From: Aselliscus stoliczkanus
Lineage: Eukaryota; Chordata; Mammalia; Chiroptera; Hipposideridae
Assembly: GCA_033961575.1 (NCBI GenBank)
Contig: CM066740.1
Coordinates: 59,279,213 to 59,343,212 of the forward strand
Reading direction: 5' to 3'
DNA: 64,000 bases
Shown piece after piece: positions 45,848 through 59,203 of the stretch. The notes under the pieces were generated by a model that worked only from the letters and a program-made list of their open reading frames with translations, searched no databases and was not told the origin of the DNA. A program made the translations under genes and the position numbers. How positions within the stretch are numbered: position 1 is the first letter of the stretch; each line of letters opens with the position of its first letter.

Positions 45848-48800
45848 ATGGCAATAAATATTCACCTATCAGTAATTGCTTTAAATGTGAATGGGCTAAA
45901 AGCTCCAATCAAAAGACACAGAGTGTCTGAGTGGATAAGAAAACAAGACCCATGCTTATGCTGTGTACAAGAGACTGATCTCAGATCAAGATACACACAG
46001 ACAGAAAGTAAAGGGATGGAATAAGATATTTGATGCAAAAGGAAATGAGAGAAAAGCTGAAGTAGCAATACTTATTTTGGACATAATATACTTTAAAATG
46101 AAGACTACAATAAAAGACAAAGAAGGGCACTACATAATAATAAAGGGATCGATTCAACAAGAGGACATAACTCTAGTAAACATCTAGGCACCAAATATAG
46201 GAGCTCTTAAATATATAAAACACATTTTGACAGACATAAAGTCAGAGATCAACAGTAGCACTATCATAGTAGGGGACTTCAACTCCTCGTTGTCACCAAT
46301 GGACAGATCCTGCAGACAGAAAATCAACGCAGACATAATGGTCTTAAATGACACCTTAGACCAGCTGGATTTAATTGATATATTTAGAGTATTTCTCCCC
46401 AAAGCTACAGAATATACATTCTTCTCAAGTGCACATGGAACATTCTCCAAGATAGACCACATGTTAGGCCACAAATCAAGTCTCAACAAATTTAAGAAGA
46501 TTGAAATCATATCAAGTATCTTCTCTGACCACAATGCTATGAAATTAGAAATCAATTATAAGAAGAAAACTGGAAAGCTTACAAATACATGGAGGCTAAA
46601 TATCATGCTACTAATAGTGAGTGAGTCAAAAGCGAGATCAAGGATGAAATCAAAAGATACCTCGAGACAAACGAAAATGAAAACACCATGACCCACAATC
46701 TCTGGAATGCAGCAAAAGCTGTCCTAAGGGGCAAGTTCATAGCAGTGCAGGCCTACATAAAGAAGGAAGAAAAACCTCAAATCAACAGACTGTCTTTACA
46801 CCTAAGGGAACTCGAAAAAAAAAACAGCAACACAAGCCTAAAGGGAGTATAAGGAAGGAAATAATAAAGACCAGAGCAGAAATAAATGAAATAGAGACCC
46901 AAATCAAACAATATAAAAGATCAATTAAACCACGAGTTGGTTTTTTGAAAAGATAAACAAAATCAACAAACCCTTAGCCAGACTAACCAAGAAAAAGAGA
47001 GAGAGGATGCAAATTAATAAAATCAGAAATGAAAGAGGAGAAGTGACAACAGATACCACAGAAATATAAAAAATATTAAGAAAAAACTATGAGCAACTAT
47101 ATGCTAACAAATTCCACAATCTGGAAGAAATGGATAAATTTCTAGAAGCATACAATCTACCAAGTCTGAACCAAAAAGAAACAGAAACTCTGAACAGACT
47201 GATTACTGCCAAAGAAATTGAAACAGGAATCAACAATCTTCCCACAAACAAAAACCTTGGACCAGATGACTTCACGGGTGAATTTTAAAAACATTCAAAA
47301 AAGAATTAATACCTATTCATCTCAACCTATTCCAAAAAATACAGAAGGAGGGAAGGCTCCCAAAATGTTTCTATGAAGCTGCTATCATCCTGATTCCTAA
47401 GTCAGACAAAGATATTTCAAACAAGGAAAAATACAGGCCAATATCTGTAATGAACATAGATGCAAAATTTCTCAACAAAATACTAGCAAACCGAATTCAT
47501 CATCTCATTAAAAAGATCATACAGCACGATCAAGTGGGATTCATTCCTGGTATGCAAGGCTGGTTCAATATCCGCAAATCAATTAATGTAATACATCGTA
47601 TTAACAAAATGAAAAATAAAAATCATATGATCATATCAATAGATGCAGAAAATGCATTTGACAAAATCCAGCAGCCACTTATGATAAAAACTCTTAGCAA
47701 AGTGGGAATAGTGGAATAATATCTCAACATAATAAAGGCCATATATGATGAGCCCACAGCAAACATCGTACTCAATGCGGAAAGGCTAAATAAAACCTTT
47801 CCCCTTAAGATCAGGAACAAGACAAGGCTGCCCACTTTCACCACTTCTATTTAACATAGTTCTGGAAGTTCTAGCCACAGCAATCAAACAAGAAAATGAA
47901 GTAAAAAGCATCCAAATTGGAAAAGAGGAAGTAAAATTGTCATTATATGCAGATGACATGATACTATATAGGGAGAATCCCAAAAACTCCAACAAAAAAC
48001 TGCTAGAACTGATAAACGAATTTGGTAAGGTAACAGGACATAAAATTAATATTCAAAAATCAGTGGCATTTCTATACACCAATAATAAACTATCAGAAGA
48101 AATCAGGAAATCTATCCCTTTTACATTGCTTCAAAAACAATAAAATACCTAGGAATCAATTTAACTAAAGAAGTAAAAGACCTGTTCTCAGAAAGTTATG
48201 AGACACTGAAGATAGGAATCAAAGAAGATACAAATAAATGGAAATACATACCATGCTCATGGACAGGAAGAATTAATAGAGTTAAAATGTCAACACTACC
48301 TAAAGCAATATATAGATTCAACGCAATTCCAATCAAACTACCAAGGACATTTTTCTCAGAAATAGAACATAGAATCCTAAAATTTATATGGAGCCACAAA
48401 GGACCCCGAATGGCTACGGCAATGTTCAGAAATAAGAACAAAGTAGGAGGCATCACAATACCTGACATCAAAACATACTTCAAGGCTACACTAATCAAAA
48501 CAGTATGATACTGGCATAAAAACAGACACATAGACCAATGGAATAGAATAGACAGCCCAGGAATAAACCCATCTGTATACGGTCATTTAATCTATGACAA
48601 TGGAAGCAAGAATTTACACTGGAGTAAAGATAGTCTATTTAATAAATGGTGCTGGGAAAATTGGACTGACACGTGCAAAAAATTGAAAATAGACCACCTA
48701 CTTACATCATAGACGAGAACAAACTCAAAATGGATTAAAGACTTAAAGTTAAGACCTGAATCCATAAAACTGCTAGAAGAAAACATAGGGAGTAAGTTTG

Positions 48801-49676
48801 CAGACATTACCCTGAGTAATATTTTTACTGATATATCCCCTTGGGCAAGGGAAATAAAAGAAAAAAATGAACATATGGGATTACATCAAACTTAAAAGTT
48901 TTTTCACAGCAAAGGAAATCATCAATAAAACAAAAAGGCAGCCTACTGAATGGGAGAAGATATTTCCCAATGATATATCTGATAAGGGGTTGATATCCAA
49001 AATTTATAAAACACTCATGCAACTGAACACCAAAAAAGCAAACAACCCTATTAAAAAATGGGCAGAGGATATGAAGAGGCATTTCTCTAAAGAGGACATA
49101 CAGATGGCCAACAGGCATATGAAAAAATGTTCAACCTCACTAATTATCAGAGAAATGCAAATAAAAACCACAATGAGATACCACCTCACTCCGGTCAGAA
49201 TGGCTATCATCAACAAATCAACAAACAACAAGTGCTGGCGAGGGTGTGGTGAAAAGGGAACCCTGGTGCACTGTTGGTGGGACTGCAAATTGGTGCAGCC
49301 ATTATGGAAGTCAGTTTGGAGGTATATCAAAAAACTGGAAATGGAACTGCCGTATGACCCAGCAATTCCACTCTTTGTATCTATCTACCCTGAGGTATCC
49401 AAGATGCTAATTTGAAAAAATATATGCACCCCTATGTTTATTGCAGCACTATTTACAATAGCCAAGACTTGGAAACAACTGAAATGCCCATCAGTAGATG
49501 ACTGGATTAAGAAACTGTGGTACATTTATACAAGGGAATATTATTCTGCTATAAAGAAGAATGAAATCGTATCATTTGCAATGATATGGATGGACCTAGA
49601 GTCTATTATGTTAAGTGAAATAAGTGAGTCAGAGAAAGACAAATACCATATGATCTCACTTATATGTGGAATCTGA
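45848..49676 (+). pseudogene. L1 ORF2 (L1-D), broken
   Basis: ATG at 45848-45850 (MAINIHLSVIALNVNG) starts the endonuclease, with VGDFNSSLSPMDRS, FSKIDHML and [15 protein letters not shown] in one 154-codon frame (46227-46691). Reverse transcriptase follows: [16 protein letters not shown], then [10 protein letters not shown] with YADD at 47946-47957. The thumb ([19 protein letters not shown]), and a 182-codon frame (48867-49415) reaching the Cys/His-rich tail [19 protein letters not shown], come next. The end MISLICGI is at 49676. It contains about ten frameshifts or stops. A dead copy of the L1 replication protein, whose active form works in cis on its own RNA. Confidence 0.92.
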
Positions 49677-50183
49677 AAAACTGAATGAATGAGCAAAGTA
49701 AACAGAGACAGTCTCATAGATATAGAGGAAAAACAGGGTTGCTAGTTGGGAGGCAGGTGGTGATGAGGGAGAAGGGGAAGGGATTAGACAGCATAAATAG
49801 GTAACTGCAGTATTGTCACATGGTTATGAAAGACAGTTTGGGGAATATAATAATGTGGTAAAAATTTTGTGGGGTGTCAGGTGGTCACATGTTTTGTTAG
49901 GGAAACCACTTCATGGATGGAGTGGAGCCTTGATCACTGCACTGTACACCTGAAACTGATGTTGTGTAATATTGTATGCCAACTGTAATTGAATATAGAT
50001 AGTCACCGGATGTGGGTGATATGGTGGAAGGGAGTCAAAGGAATTGTAATAGATAGTATGATATGTGGGGGAGGAGTGGGGGTAGAATTGGGCGAGGTGA
50101 GTTTTCAGTTTGAGGGATAAAGAGTATAACTATTGCACTGTGTTGTACACCTGAAGCTAATTAAAAAAAAAAAAAAAAAAAGA

Positions 50184-50282
50184 TTGGGCCAGCTGAATGG
50201 TGCGGTGGTTGGGAGCTGGCTTGGGATGCCAGCTATCAGAGTTCAGATCCCACATATGAGGGCCAGTGACACTGCCCTTAAA
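50184..50282 (+). repeat. Short-type SINE at the L1-D poly(A) tail
   Basis: Reads GGGCCAGCTGAATGGTGCGG, GAGCTGGCTTGGGATGCCAG, AGATCCCACATATGAGGGCC and AGTGACACTGCCC. It sits between the L1-D poly(A) and the resumed L1-E, so it is younger than L1-D. Confidence 0.88.
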
Positions 50283-50867
50283 AAGAAAGATAGTTTAAGG
50301 GACCTCTGGGACAACATGAAGCATAACAAATCGTATCATTGTAGTACCAGAAGGTAAAGAGAAGGAGCAAAAGATTGAGGACCTATTTAAAAAATAATGA
50401 CTGAAACTTCCCTAATGCGGCAAAGGAAATAGACACAGAAGCCAGGAAGTGCAGAGCATCAAACAAGATGAACCCAAAGATGCCCACACCAAGACACATT
50501 ATAATCCAAATGGCAAAGGTTAAAGACAAAAAGAGAGTCTTAAAAATAACAAGAAAATGGCAACTAATAACTTATAAGGGAGGTCCCATTAAAATTGTCA
50601 GCTGATTTCTCAATGGAAAATCTGCATGCCAGAGAAGGAGGCAGGAAATATTCAAAGTGATGAAAAGTAAGGACCTATGACCGAGACTACTCTATACAGC
50701 AAGGCTATCATTTAAAACTGAAGGACAGATAAAGAGCTACTCAAACAAGAAAAAGCTAAAAAAATATCTATTACCACCAAGCCAGTATTGCCAGAAATGT
50801 TAAAGGGACTTGTTTATGAAGAAGTGTGTGTGGGGGAAACAAACAAACAAATTCTAAATATGAATAA

Positions 50868-53800
50868 TAATATAGCAATAACTATGTACCTAATGATAAT
50901 CATTTTAAATGTAAATGGATAAAATGTTCCCATCAAACGACTTAGGTTAGCTTAATGGATAAGAAAATAAGACCCATGCATATATGTTTTCTACGAGAAA
51001 CCCACCTGAGATATACTGATACATATAGACTAAAAGTAAAGGGAAGGAAAAAGATATTTCATGCAAATGGAAATGAGAAAAAAGTTGAGTAGCAGTACTT
51101 ATATCATACAAAATAGACTTTTAAACACAAAAAGGGGTAATATCTAATGATAAAGGGATCAAGCCAACAAGAGGACATAACCCTAGTAAACATCTCTGCT
51201 CCTAACATATGGGCACTTAAATGTATAAAACAAATATTGGCTGACATAAAGAAAGATATTGACAGAAACACAATTATAGTAGGGGACTTTAACACCCTAC
51301 TGATACCATTAGATATATGTCCCAGTCAAAAAATTAACAAGGAAAGAGCAGGCTTTAATAATACACTAGGCATCATGGACATTATTGATATTTTTAGAGC
51401 ATTTCACCACAAAACTGCAGAATATATATTCTTTTCTTATGTACATAGAACATTTTCATGATAGACTCATTTAGGCCAAGAAATAAGTCTCAATAAATTT
51501 AAGAAGATTCAAATTATATCAAGCATCTTCTCTGACCACAATGGTATCAAACTAGAAATCAATTACCAAAGGAGGGGGAAAAAACCCTGAAAAACACACA
51601 AACACATGGATGCTATACAACATGCTACTAAATGAATGGGTCAACAATGAGATCAAGGAAGAAATCAAAAGAGACAAACAAAAATGAAAATATAATGACC
51701 CCAAATCTGTGGGAAACAGTGAATGAAGTCCTAAGAGGGAAATTCGTAGTAATGCTGGCCTACCTTAAGAAACAAGAAAAATCTCAAATAAACAGTTTAA
51801 GTTTAGACTTAATGGAACTGGAAAAAGAACAGTAAACAAAGCCCAAAGTGAGTACAGGAAGGAAATAATAAAGATTAGAACAGTAATAAATGAACTAGAG
51901 GCAAAACAAACAACAACAAAGCAATACAAAAGATCGATAAAACCAAAAGCTGGTTCTTTGAAAAAATAAACAAAATTGACAAAACCTTAACCAGATTGAT
52001 CAAGAAAAAAAGAAAGAGGACGCAAACAAATAGAATCAGAAATGAAAGAGAAGTGACAATGGACACCACAGAAATACAAAAAAAAAAAAAAATTAAGAAA
52101 ATGCTATGAGCAAATATATGCCAACAAATAAGACAATCTGGAATAAATGGATAAATTCCTAGAAGCATACAATCTTCCCATACTGAGTCAAAAAGAATAA
52201 TACTAAACAGAAAAACTGAACTGACCGATTATTACTAATAAAATCAAATCAGTAGTCAACAAGCTCTCAACAAACAAAAGTCCTGGACCAGATGAGTTTA
52301 CAGATGAATTTATCAAACATTCAAAAAAGATTTAAGACATATTTGTCTCAGATTACCCTAAAACATTCAAGAAGAGGGAATCTCTCAAACTCATTCTATG
52401 AGGCCACAATTAGCCTGATCCTAAATTCACACAAAACCATGACAAGAAAAGAAAACTACAGGTTGTTATCCCTAATAAACATAGATGCAAAAAACTTCAA
52501 CAAAATATTAGTAAACTGAATTAAGCAGTACATTAAAAAGATCATACAATGTGATCAAGTGGGATTTATTCCTGGTATGTAAGGTTGGTTAAATAAAAGC
52601 AAATTAATTAATGTGATATATCACATAAACAAAATGAAAATTAAAAATCACTGATCATATCAATAGATACAGAATAAGTGTTTGACAGCATCCAGCATTC
52701 ATTTATGATAAACATTCTCAGCAAAGTGGGAATAAAGGGAACCTATCTCAACATAACAAAGGCTATATATGACAAACCCACAGCTAACATCACACTCAAT
52801 AGGGGAAAGATAGAAGCATTTTTCTTAAGATCAGAAACAACATAAGTTGTCTACTTTCCCCACTTTTACTACATATAGTACTGGAAATCTTAGCAATAGC
52901 CATCAGACAAAGAAATAAAAGGAAAAAGTAAAACTGTCTTTGTTTGCAGATAACTTGATACTATACATAAAGAATCTAAGACATTTCACCAAAAAACTAT
53001 TAGAACTGTTAAATGAATCTAGTGAAGTAGGAGGACACAAAATTAATATTCAGAAATCGGTTGCATTTTTGTACACCATTAATGAACTATCAAAAAGGGG
53101 AATTAAGAAAAAAATCCCCATTTACAATTGCATCAAAAATAAAATACCTAGGATTAAATTAACCAAGGAAGTAAAAGACCTGTACTCAGAAAATTATAAG
53201 ACATTGAAGAGAGAAATTCAGAAGACGCAATTAAATAGAAGCATAGATCATGCTCATGGATAGGAAGAATTAATATAGTTAAAATATCCACACTACCCAA
53301 AGCATTATATGGCTTCAATGCAATCCCTATCAAAATATCAATGGCATTTTTGACAGAACTAAAACAATAATCCTAAAATTTATATGGAACCATACAGGCC
53401 CCAAATAGCCATGACAATCTTGAGAAAAAGAACAAAGCTGGAGGTATCTCACCACCTGATATCAATCTGTACTACAAAGCCATAGTAATCAAAACAACAT
53501 GGTAGTAGCATAAAAACAGACACACAGATCAGTGGAATAGAATAAAGAGCTCAATGCTGTACTCCATATCCTGTGTTAAAAAAAAAAAGAATGGCCCAGA
53601 AATAAATCCATGCCCATATTGTAATTTAATCTATGACAAAGGAGGCAAGAATATACATTAGGGTAAAGACAGTCTCTTCAACAAATGGTGCAGGGGAAAC
53701 GACAGATACATGCAAAAATAAATAAATAAAAAAGTTAATTAAAAAAAATGGGCCACCTTCTTACTCCATTTACAAGGATAAACTCAAATGGATTAAAGTC

Positions 53801-55060
53801 TTAAATGCGAGACCCAAAACAATAAAACACCTAGAAGAAAACATACGTAGTAAGCTCTCAGACAATACCCTTAGTGATATTCTTGTTGATATATCTTGTC
53901 AAGCACAGAAAACAAAACAGAAAAAAGGGGAGAGGGAGTACATTAAACTGAACGTTTTTGCACTGCAGGGAAAACCAACAACAGAATGGAAAGACATCCT
54001 ACTGAATGGGAGAAGATATTTGCCAATGATTCATCTGATAATGGGTTAATGTGCAAGATTTATAAAAAACTCATACAACTCAATACCAAAAATAACCAAA
54101 CAATCCAATTCACAAATGGTCAGAAGACCTGAATAGACATTTCTCCAAAGAGGACATACAGATGGCCAATAGACATATGAAAAGATGCTCGGTTTCACTA
54201 AATATCAGAGAAATGCAAATAAAAACCACAATGAGATATCACCTCACACCTTTCAAATGGCCATCATCAATAAAGCAACAAAGAACAGGTGTTGGTGAGG
54301 ATGTGGAGAAAAGGGAACACTTGTCCACTGTTGTTGCATTGCAAATTGGTGCCACCACTATGAAAATTAGTATGGAGGTACCTCAAAACTTTTAAAAATA
54401 GAGCTACCTTATGACTCAGCAATTCCATTCCTGGGTATTTATCCAAAGAAATCCAAAACGCTAATTCCAGAAGATACATGCATCCCAATGTTCACTGCAG
54501 CACTATTTACAACAGCCAAGATATGGAAACAACTGAAATGCCCATCAATAGATGATTGGATAAAGAAGAAGTAGTACATATATACAATGGAGTATTACTC
54601 TGCCATATGAAAGAATGAAATCTTACCATTTATGCCAACATGGGTGGACTTAGAGGGTATTATGCTAAGTGAAATACGAGGAGGGATAATTAAGTTTGCA
54701 ACTTGTTGCATGGATGTCGCTAACCGTGTTTGATATCAGAGGGATTATTCATTATGAATTTGTAGCAACTGAACAAATAGTTAATCAAGTTTACTATTTG
54801 GAAATGCTGAAAATGTTTTGTGAAAAATTACCAACAATTCATGGCACTTGCATCACGACAATGTACAAGGGTGGACCAGGCGCTGGCATCAGTGCATAGC
54901 TTCCCAAGGGGAGTTCTTCGTAGGTGACCACAGTGATATTCAGCAATGAGGTATGTAACAGTGATTCTAGGATCAGTTCATAAACTCAATTGTCCAACCT
55001 CGTAAATCAGACTGAGAAATACAAATACCATATGATGTCACTAATATGTGGAATCTAAAC
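50868..55060 (+). pseudogene. L1 ORF2 (L1-E), heavily decayed
   Basis: Readable pieces in order: VGDFNTLLIPLDIC (GDFN box, in the 104-codon frame 51147-51461); [20 protein letters not shown] (52940-53263); and the active site FADN at 52943-52954, where the second catalytic Asp has become Asn. The C-terminal stretch near 54162-54395 ([26 protein letters not shown]) is followed by a mariner insertion at 54677 in the last codons. It is older and more broken than L1-D. Confidence 0.85.
54677..55002 (+). mobile_element. Internally deleted mariner inserted in L1-E
   Basis: 326 bp with terminal repeats CGAGGAGGGATAATTAAGTT (left) and, read in reverse, CGAGGTTGGACAATTGAGTT (right), flanked by TA at 54675-54676 and 55003-55004. 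Removing it and one TA rejoins L1-E as GTGAAATAAATCAGACTGAG. Inside it keeps a transposase fragment (FDIRGIIHYEFVATEQIVNQ), then a shortened end around the second catalytic region and the tail GCATAGCTTCCCAAGGGGAG. Same family as 11508-12776. Confidence 0.93.
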
Positions 55061-55547
55061 AACAAAATAAATGAACAAACAAAACAGAAACAGACTCGTA
55101 GATACAGAGAACAAACTGATGATTATTAGATGGGAGAGGTTTGGGGGGCTGGGTGAAAAAGGTGAAAGGATTAAGAAGTAAAAATTGGTAGTTACAAAAT
55201 AGTTATGGGGATGTAAAGGACAGTATGGGTAATATAGTCAATAATATTTTAAAATCTATGTATAGTGTCAAATGGGTACTAGATTTATTGGGGGGATCAC
55301 TTTATAAATTATACAAATGTCTGACCACTATACTGTGTACCTGAAACAATTATAAAATAATATTGAATGTAAACTATAATTTAAAAAATAGTGACAGGGA
55401 TATAATGTACAACATAGGGAATATATTAATATTATAATAATGATGTACAGTGTCAGATGGGTAATAGACTTATTGGGGTTATTGCTTTGTGATGTATATA
55501 AGTGTCTAATCATTATGTTGTTTTGTACACCTGAAAGTAATACAAAA

Positions 55548-55745
55548 AAAGGGGAGGAGGACATGAGTGGAAGAGGAAGAGGGAGATGACAGGAGAAGGA
55601 GAAGTGACATGAGGTGGGAGGAGGAGGAATAGAAATAGAAGGAGGAGGAAGGTAAGAATGATGAAGAAAAGGAAAATAAAAAAGAGAAGGTAGAGTAGAG
55701 AGGGAGAGCATGGAGGGGTAGGAGGCGTAAGGTGAGGAAAGTAAA
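55548..55745 (+). repeat. Purine-rich low-complexity tract
   Basis: Nearly 200 bp of G and A (GGAGGA, GAAGAGG words). It explains the long Ser/Leu/Pro-rich open frame on the opposite strand, which has no domain signature. Confidence 0.9.
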
Positions 55746-58329
55746 AGGACTTGGCTATCCTTCAGTAAGATATGGGTCATATAAATATGGCTTACACCTG
55801 CAGTGATACAGAGTAGTAGAGATAATGAATAGCTACATATTTCCACATGTAAAGATGTTCAAACAGTGTTGAGGAAAAAATTAATAATAAAACAGCATGG
55901 CTAGTGGGGAAAAAAGAACCTTGAGAAAACCACTAGGAGAGCTATAGAAATGCTGTTTTGCTGCCCATTGTCTTGCATCATATCCTGCTCAACTCCACAT
56001 TGATGCCTTCTCTCTTGCCATTTCTCTGGAGAGGCATTCCTTTTCTCAACCAGCTATATTCAAGACAGCCAGTGATGTCTGCTCTTTTCAGATGCTGACT
56101 TTTCAGTGAGCTTTGCCGGGAGACCAGTCCATACTTAATGCCAGTTTTGACAGATAGACTCAGTGCCATTTCATTAATGCTGGCCTTGTCTGAAACACAT
56201 AACTTATCACATCAATATTTGTCATGTTACTCTATATAATACACTGTTACTACTTTATTTCCTTATTATTCCATAAATGTGTCCTCTTTAACTTATCTAG
56301 ATTAAGGACCATTTCTTTTGCTTAGTAGATGATCTACAGATACATGTTGAATTGAATGGTATTAAATTGCTACACACAATTGGCTAGACAGAGAAAATTT
56401 ATTCCATTTGGGCACTGTATGACTCTCATCCTCCAATTAAACATTTTAATTGCAACAAAGCAGAGTAAAAAAAAAAAAGGAGAGTGGTAGAAAAAAAATT
56501 TTAAACTCAATCAGTTTTCAGAAGTCCTGGATTCTTGCTCTCTCTTCTGGTTACAATCTTTGAGAATATCAACCACGCTTGACCTCTCAGCTTTTCTCCT
56601 TTCAAGTTACCCTGGCTCTCCTACTGGTGATGACTATGAAAATTTTTAAAACTCTAAAGCATTACTTATTGTCCTGTCACTTGGGGACAGAAAACTTTGT
56701 TTGCTCAACTTTATGCCCCAAAGTTCCTACAGAGTACAAGATATACAATTTGGCATCTATAAAAGTTGCTTGAATTGAATTTACATGTAATGAATGTCTA
56801 GCTTTTTCTAATCCATATTAGTTATTTAGATATTGCTAAATCTGGGCCCAAAAGTGGTAGATCTTCAACAAACTGCTTTCTGTTATTTGTGGTTTTAATT
56901 CCAAACCACTAGCTCAGTCAGGTCAGCAACAACATCCCAAATGTGCTCCATCTTTCTGACTGGCAGCAATCTTTGTTTCTTGTTCTTATATTTAGGGCTT
57001 CATCTTGTTCCTCAAACCAGAAACTTCAGCCTTGTTTACTCAGTGTAATCTCAGTATTCTTACTTGAGTACATTTCAGACGTATTCTCAGGTAGGAGCCC
57101 TATTTCATGAGGCCTCTCACCTCAATGTAGATAATTACCTTTATTTGGGTTCTCCTAGAAGGAGAGCTGGAGATGATAGTTAAAGGTGATCTCAGGACTA
57201 GTAGGGGAGTAAGGAAGTGACACAGGAAAGGGTATGTTCTCAAGTCAGTGCCACTGTTTGATGGGAGTTCAACCCCATAGAAGAACCCTGGAGAATAAGT
57301 TAGGCACCTGCCTCAGCATTATCCCATCTAAGGGCTATAGGAATAGGAGATTTATATTCACTCCCTTTAGTCATTTGTGGAGGGCTGCTGGTGGTAGGGG
57401 TTATTTTCTGGAACTTCCAGGTGTCTGTGCCCTTGTACTAGGTGGGATCCAGCTATCAGAGAAAGCCCTCAGACAGTTGGAGCTTGGGCTGTTTTGCAGT
57501 TGTATATAATGGGATGCAGGTGGGGCACTGCCTACTTCGGGGACATTCCCTCTCTCTGCTCTGTTCTTGGAGCTATGAGAGCTCCTGTTTGAATGATGTA
57601 TTTCTTTTCATTTCAAAGCCTGTTCAACACTGCCTACCTACATCTAAGACAGCCATGCGATCATATCACCTCCCTTTGCTCAAACATAAGCATTTCCCCA
57701 ATAGATAATCCCCCCAATACCCAGCTTTACTAACAACCAATATGAACATGCATGTTTGCTTTGAGATTTTGATGGAGTAAGAAGCAGCAGGCTTTGGCTG
57801 GAAAACAAGAGACTGTGGTTATCAGTTAGTTCTCTATTGCAACCATTCAGTTCTACCATTTAAGCAAAAACAGCTATAGACAATACATAAAGGAATGTAC
57901 TGTGTTCCAGTAAAACTGTTTTTGTAAATATGGGCAGTGGTGCAGAGTTGTCCTGGAGACCGTAGTGTGTTGACCTCAGCCTTATTAAAAACAAAGAAAG
58001 TAACAACTTTCTTTTAGAGTGCTAGGTATATATGTGCTTAATAAAGATTTCTTAAAATATTTTGAGACATGTACAAGAAAATAAATTACTATCCTTAGCT
58101 CAACTAAAGAATTTGGTGGAAACAAGAGATTTTCATACCAATACATGAAGGACTTCATATAATCTCTCTTCCATTTAAATAAACTAGCACATTATTTTTA
58201 AACAAAGTAAATCAAAATAAAATTTTGAATTAAATGAAAATTTAAAAATTAAGGATCAAAATAAAAATTTGAATTCTGATTTTCCTTTCTTTGAAGTTGA
58301 GACAAAAATAAAATAATAGTGTATAGATG
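55746..58329. other. No gene or clear repeat seen
   Basis: About 2.6 kb of ordinary intergenic sequence. Open frames are short. I see no splice-flanked open exon with convincing coding bias. Confidence 0.45.
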
Positions 58330-58501
58330 GACTTTTAAGACTTAATTTCTTATAGCAATTTTAGGTTCACAACAAAATTAAGAGGAAGTTACAGAGATTT
58401 CCCATATATTTCCTGCCCTAACACATTCACACATTGATAGCCTCCCTCATTATCAACGTCACTCACCAGAATGGTACATTTGAAACTACACTGGTACATC
58501 C

Positions 58502-58573
58502 TTTTTTTTTTTTTTTTCCGCTGAGCCATCCTGCCACCTGTTGGCAGCTTAGCGGCAGTTCAGCTCGGGCTGG
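58502..58573 (-). repeat. 5'-truncated SINE, second type
   Basis: Minus strand CCAGCCCGAGCTGAACTGCC to GGCAGGATGGCTCAGCGG plus poly(A). It matches the 3' half of the SINE at 27014-27149; the tRNA head is missing. Confidence 0.85.
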
Positions 58574-58702
58574 ACAGTGGCACATCTTAATCACCTTAAA
58601 TCCATAGTTTACTTTAGGATTCACTCTAAGTGTTGTACATTCTGTGGGTTGGAACAGACGTATAATGACATACACCCAACATTATAATATACCGAGTATT
58701 TT

Positions 58703-59141
58703 GGGGGCTAGCTGAATGGCTTGTTGTTTAAGAGTTGGCTTGGAAGCTAAAGCTCTGAGCAACAGGACCCCTGGTTCGGATACCACATGGGCCACTGATG
58801 CTGCACCCTCTACAGCTAAGATGGTGAACAACAGCTGGACCTGGAGCTGGGCTGCTATGAGTAGCCAGTGATAATGTTGGCTGCAGTGGGGCTGCAGTGG
58901 GCTGCCATGAGTGGCCGGCAGCCAGCATGAGCCAGCTGGCAGCTGGCGTGAGCTGCCGTGAGTGGCAGTCCAATGGCCAGCTACTGATCTGCCTCAGCGG
59001 GGATGCGTGCAATGATCACAATACCAACATGGGCCAGTGAAGCAACATCCTCCACAACTAGACCGAAGAACAAAAGGACAGCAACTTGTCTGTTCTCCTT
59101 CCCCGATTCCCCAACGCTGTTCCCTCCCACAATAAAATCTA

Positions 59142-59203
<62 letters not shown>

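Larger units (their letters stand above)
43281..50181 (+). mobile_element. L1-D: full-length young-type LINE-1, inactive
   Basis: About 6.9 kb: 5' end GGAGTTCCGGTAAGATGGCA (YY1-like AAGATGGCAG), a monomer-bearing 5' UTR, ORF1 (44920-45817), 30-bp spacer, ORF2 (45848-49676), 3' UTR and poly(A) (about 50161-50180). It is inserted in L1-E ORF1, whose two halves join across it. It is the least decayed L1 here, but both ORFs have frameshifts and stops. The duplication is hard to define because both sides are A-rich and a SINE has landed at the 3' side. Confidence 0.93.
50283..55545 (+). mobile_element. L1-E: 3' part (rest of ORF1, ORF2, 3' UTR)
   Basis: Resumes in ORF1 just past the L1-D insertion (GGGACCTCTGGGACAACATG), then the RNA-recognition part (CCCACACCAAGACACATTAT near 50490), ORF2 (about 50868-55060) and a 3' UTR with a partial internal duplication. 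ATGTATAGTGTCAAATGGGTACTAG near 55258 is echoed by TGTACAGTGTCAGATGGGTAATAG near 55445. It ends about 55545 in an A-rich stretch. Confidence 0.87.

Noticed and set aside
55328..55545. Second small L1 insertion in the L1-E 3' UTR
   Set aside because: The repeated TGTCA-ATGGGTA-TAG words fit an internal duplication of the 3' UTR; no separate target-site duplication or A tail supports a new insertion.
55328..55846. 172-codon minus-strand open frame rich in Ser, Pro and Leu
   Set aside because: Complement of the purine-rich tract and L1-E 3' UTR; low complexity only.
56579..57708. Possible host exons in the unassigned region
   Set aside because: Open frames of 64-91 codons overlap in different frames with no domain, no convincing splice-site pair and no codon bias.
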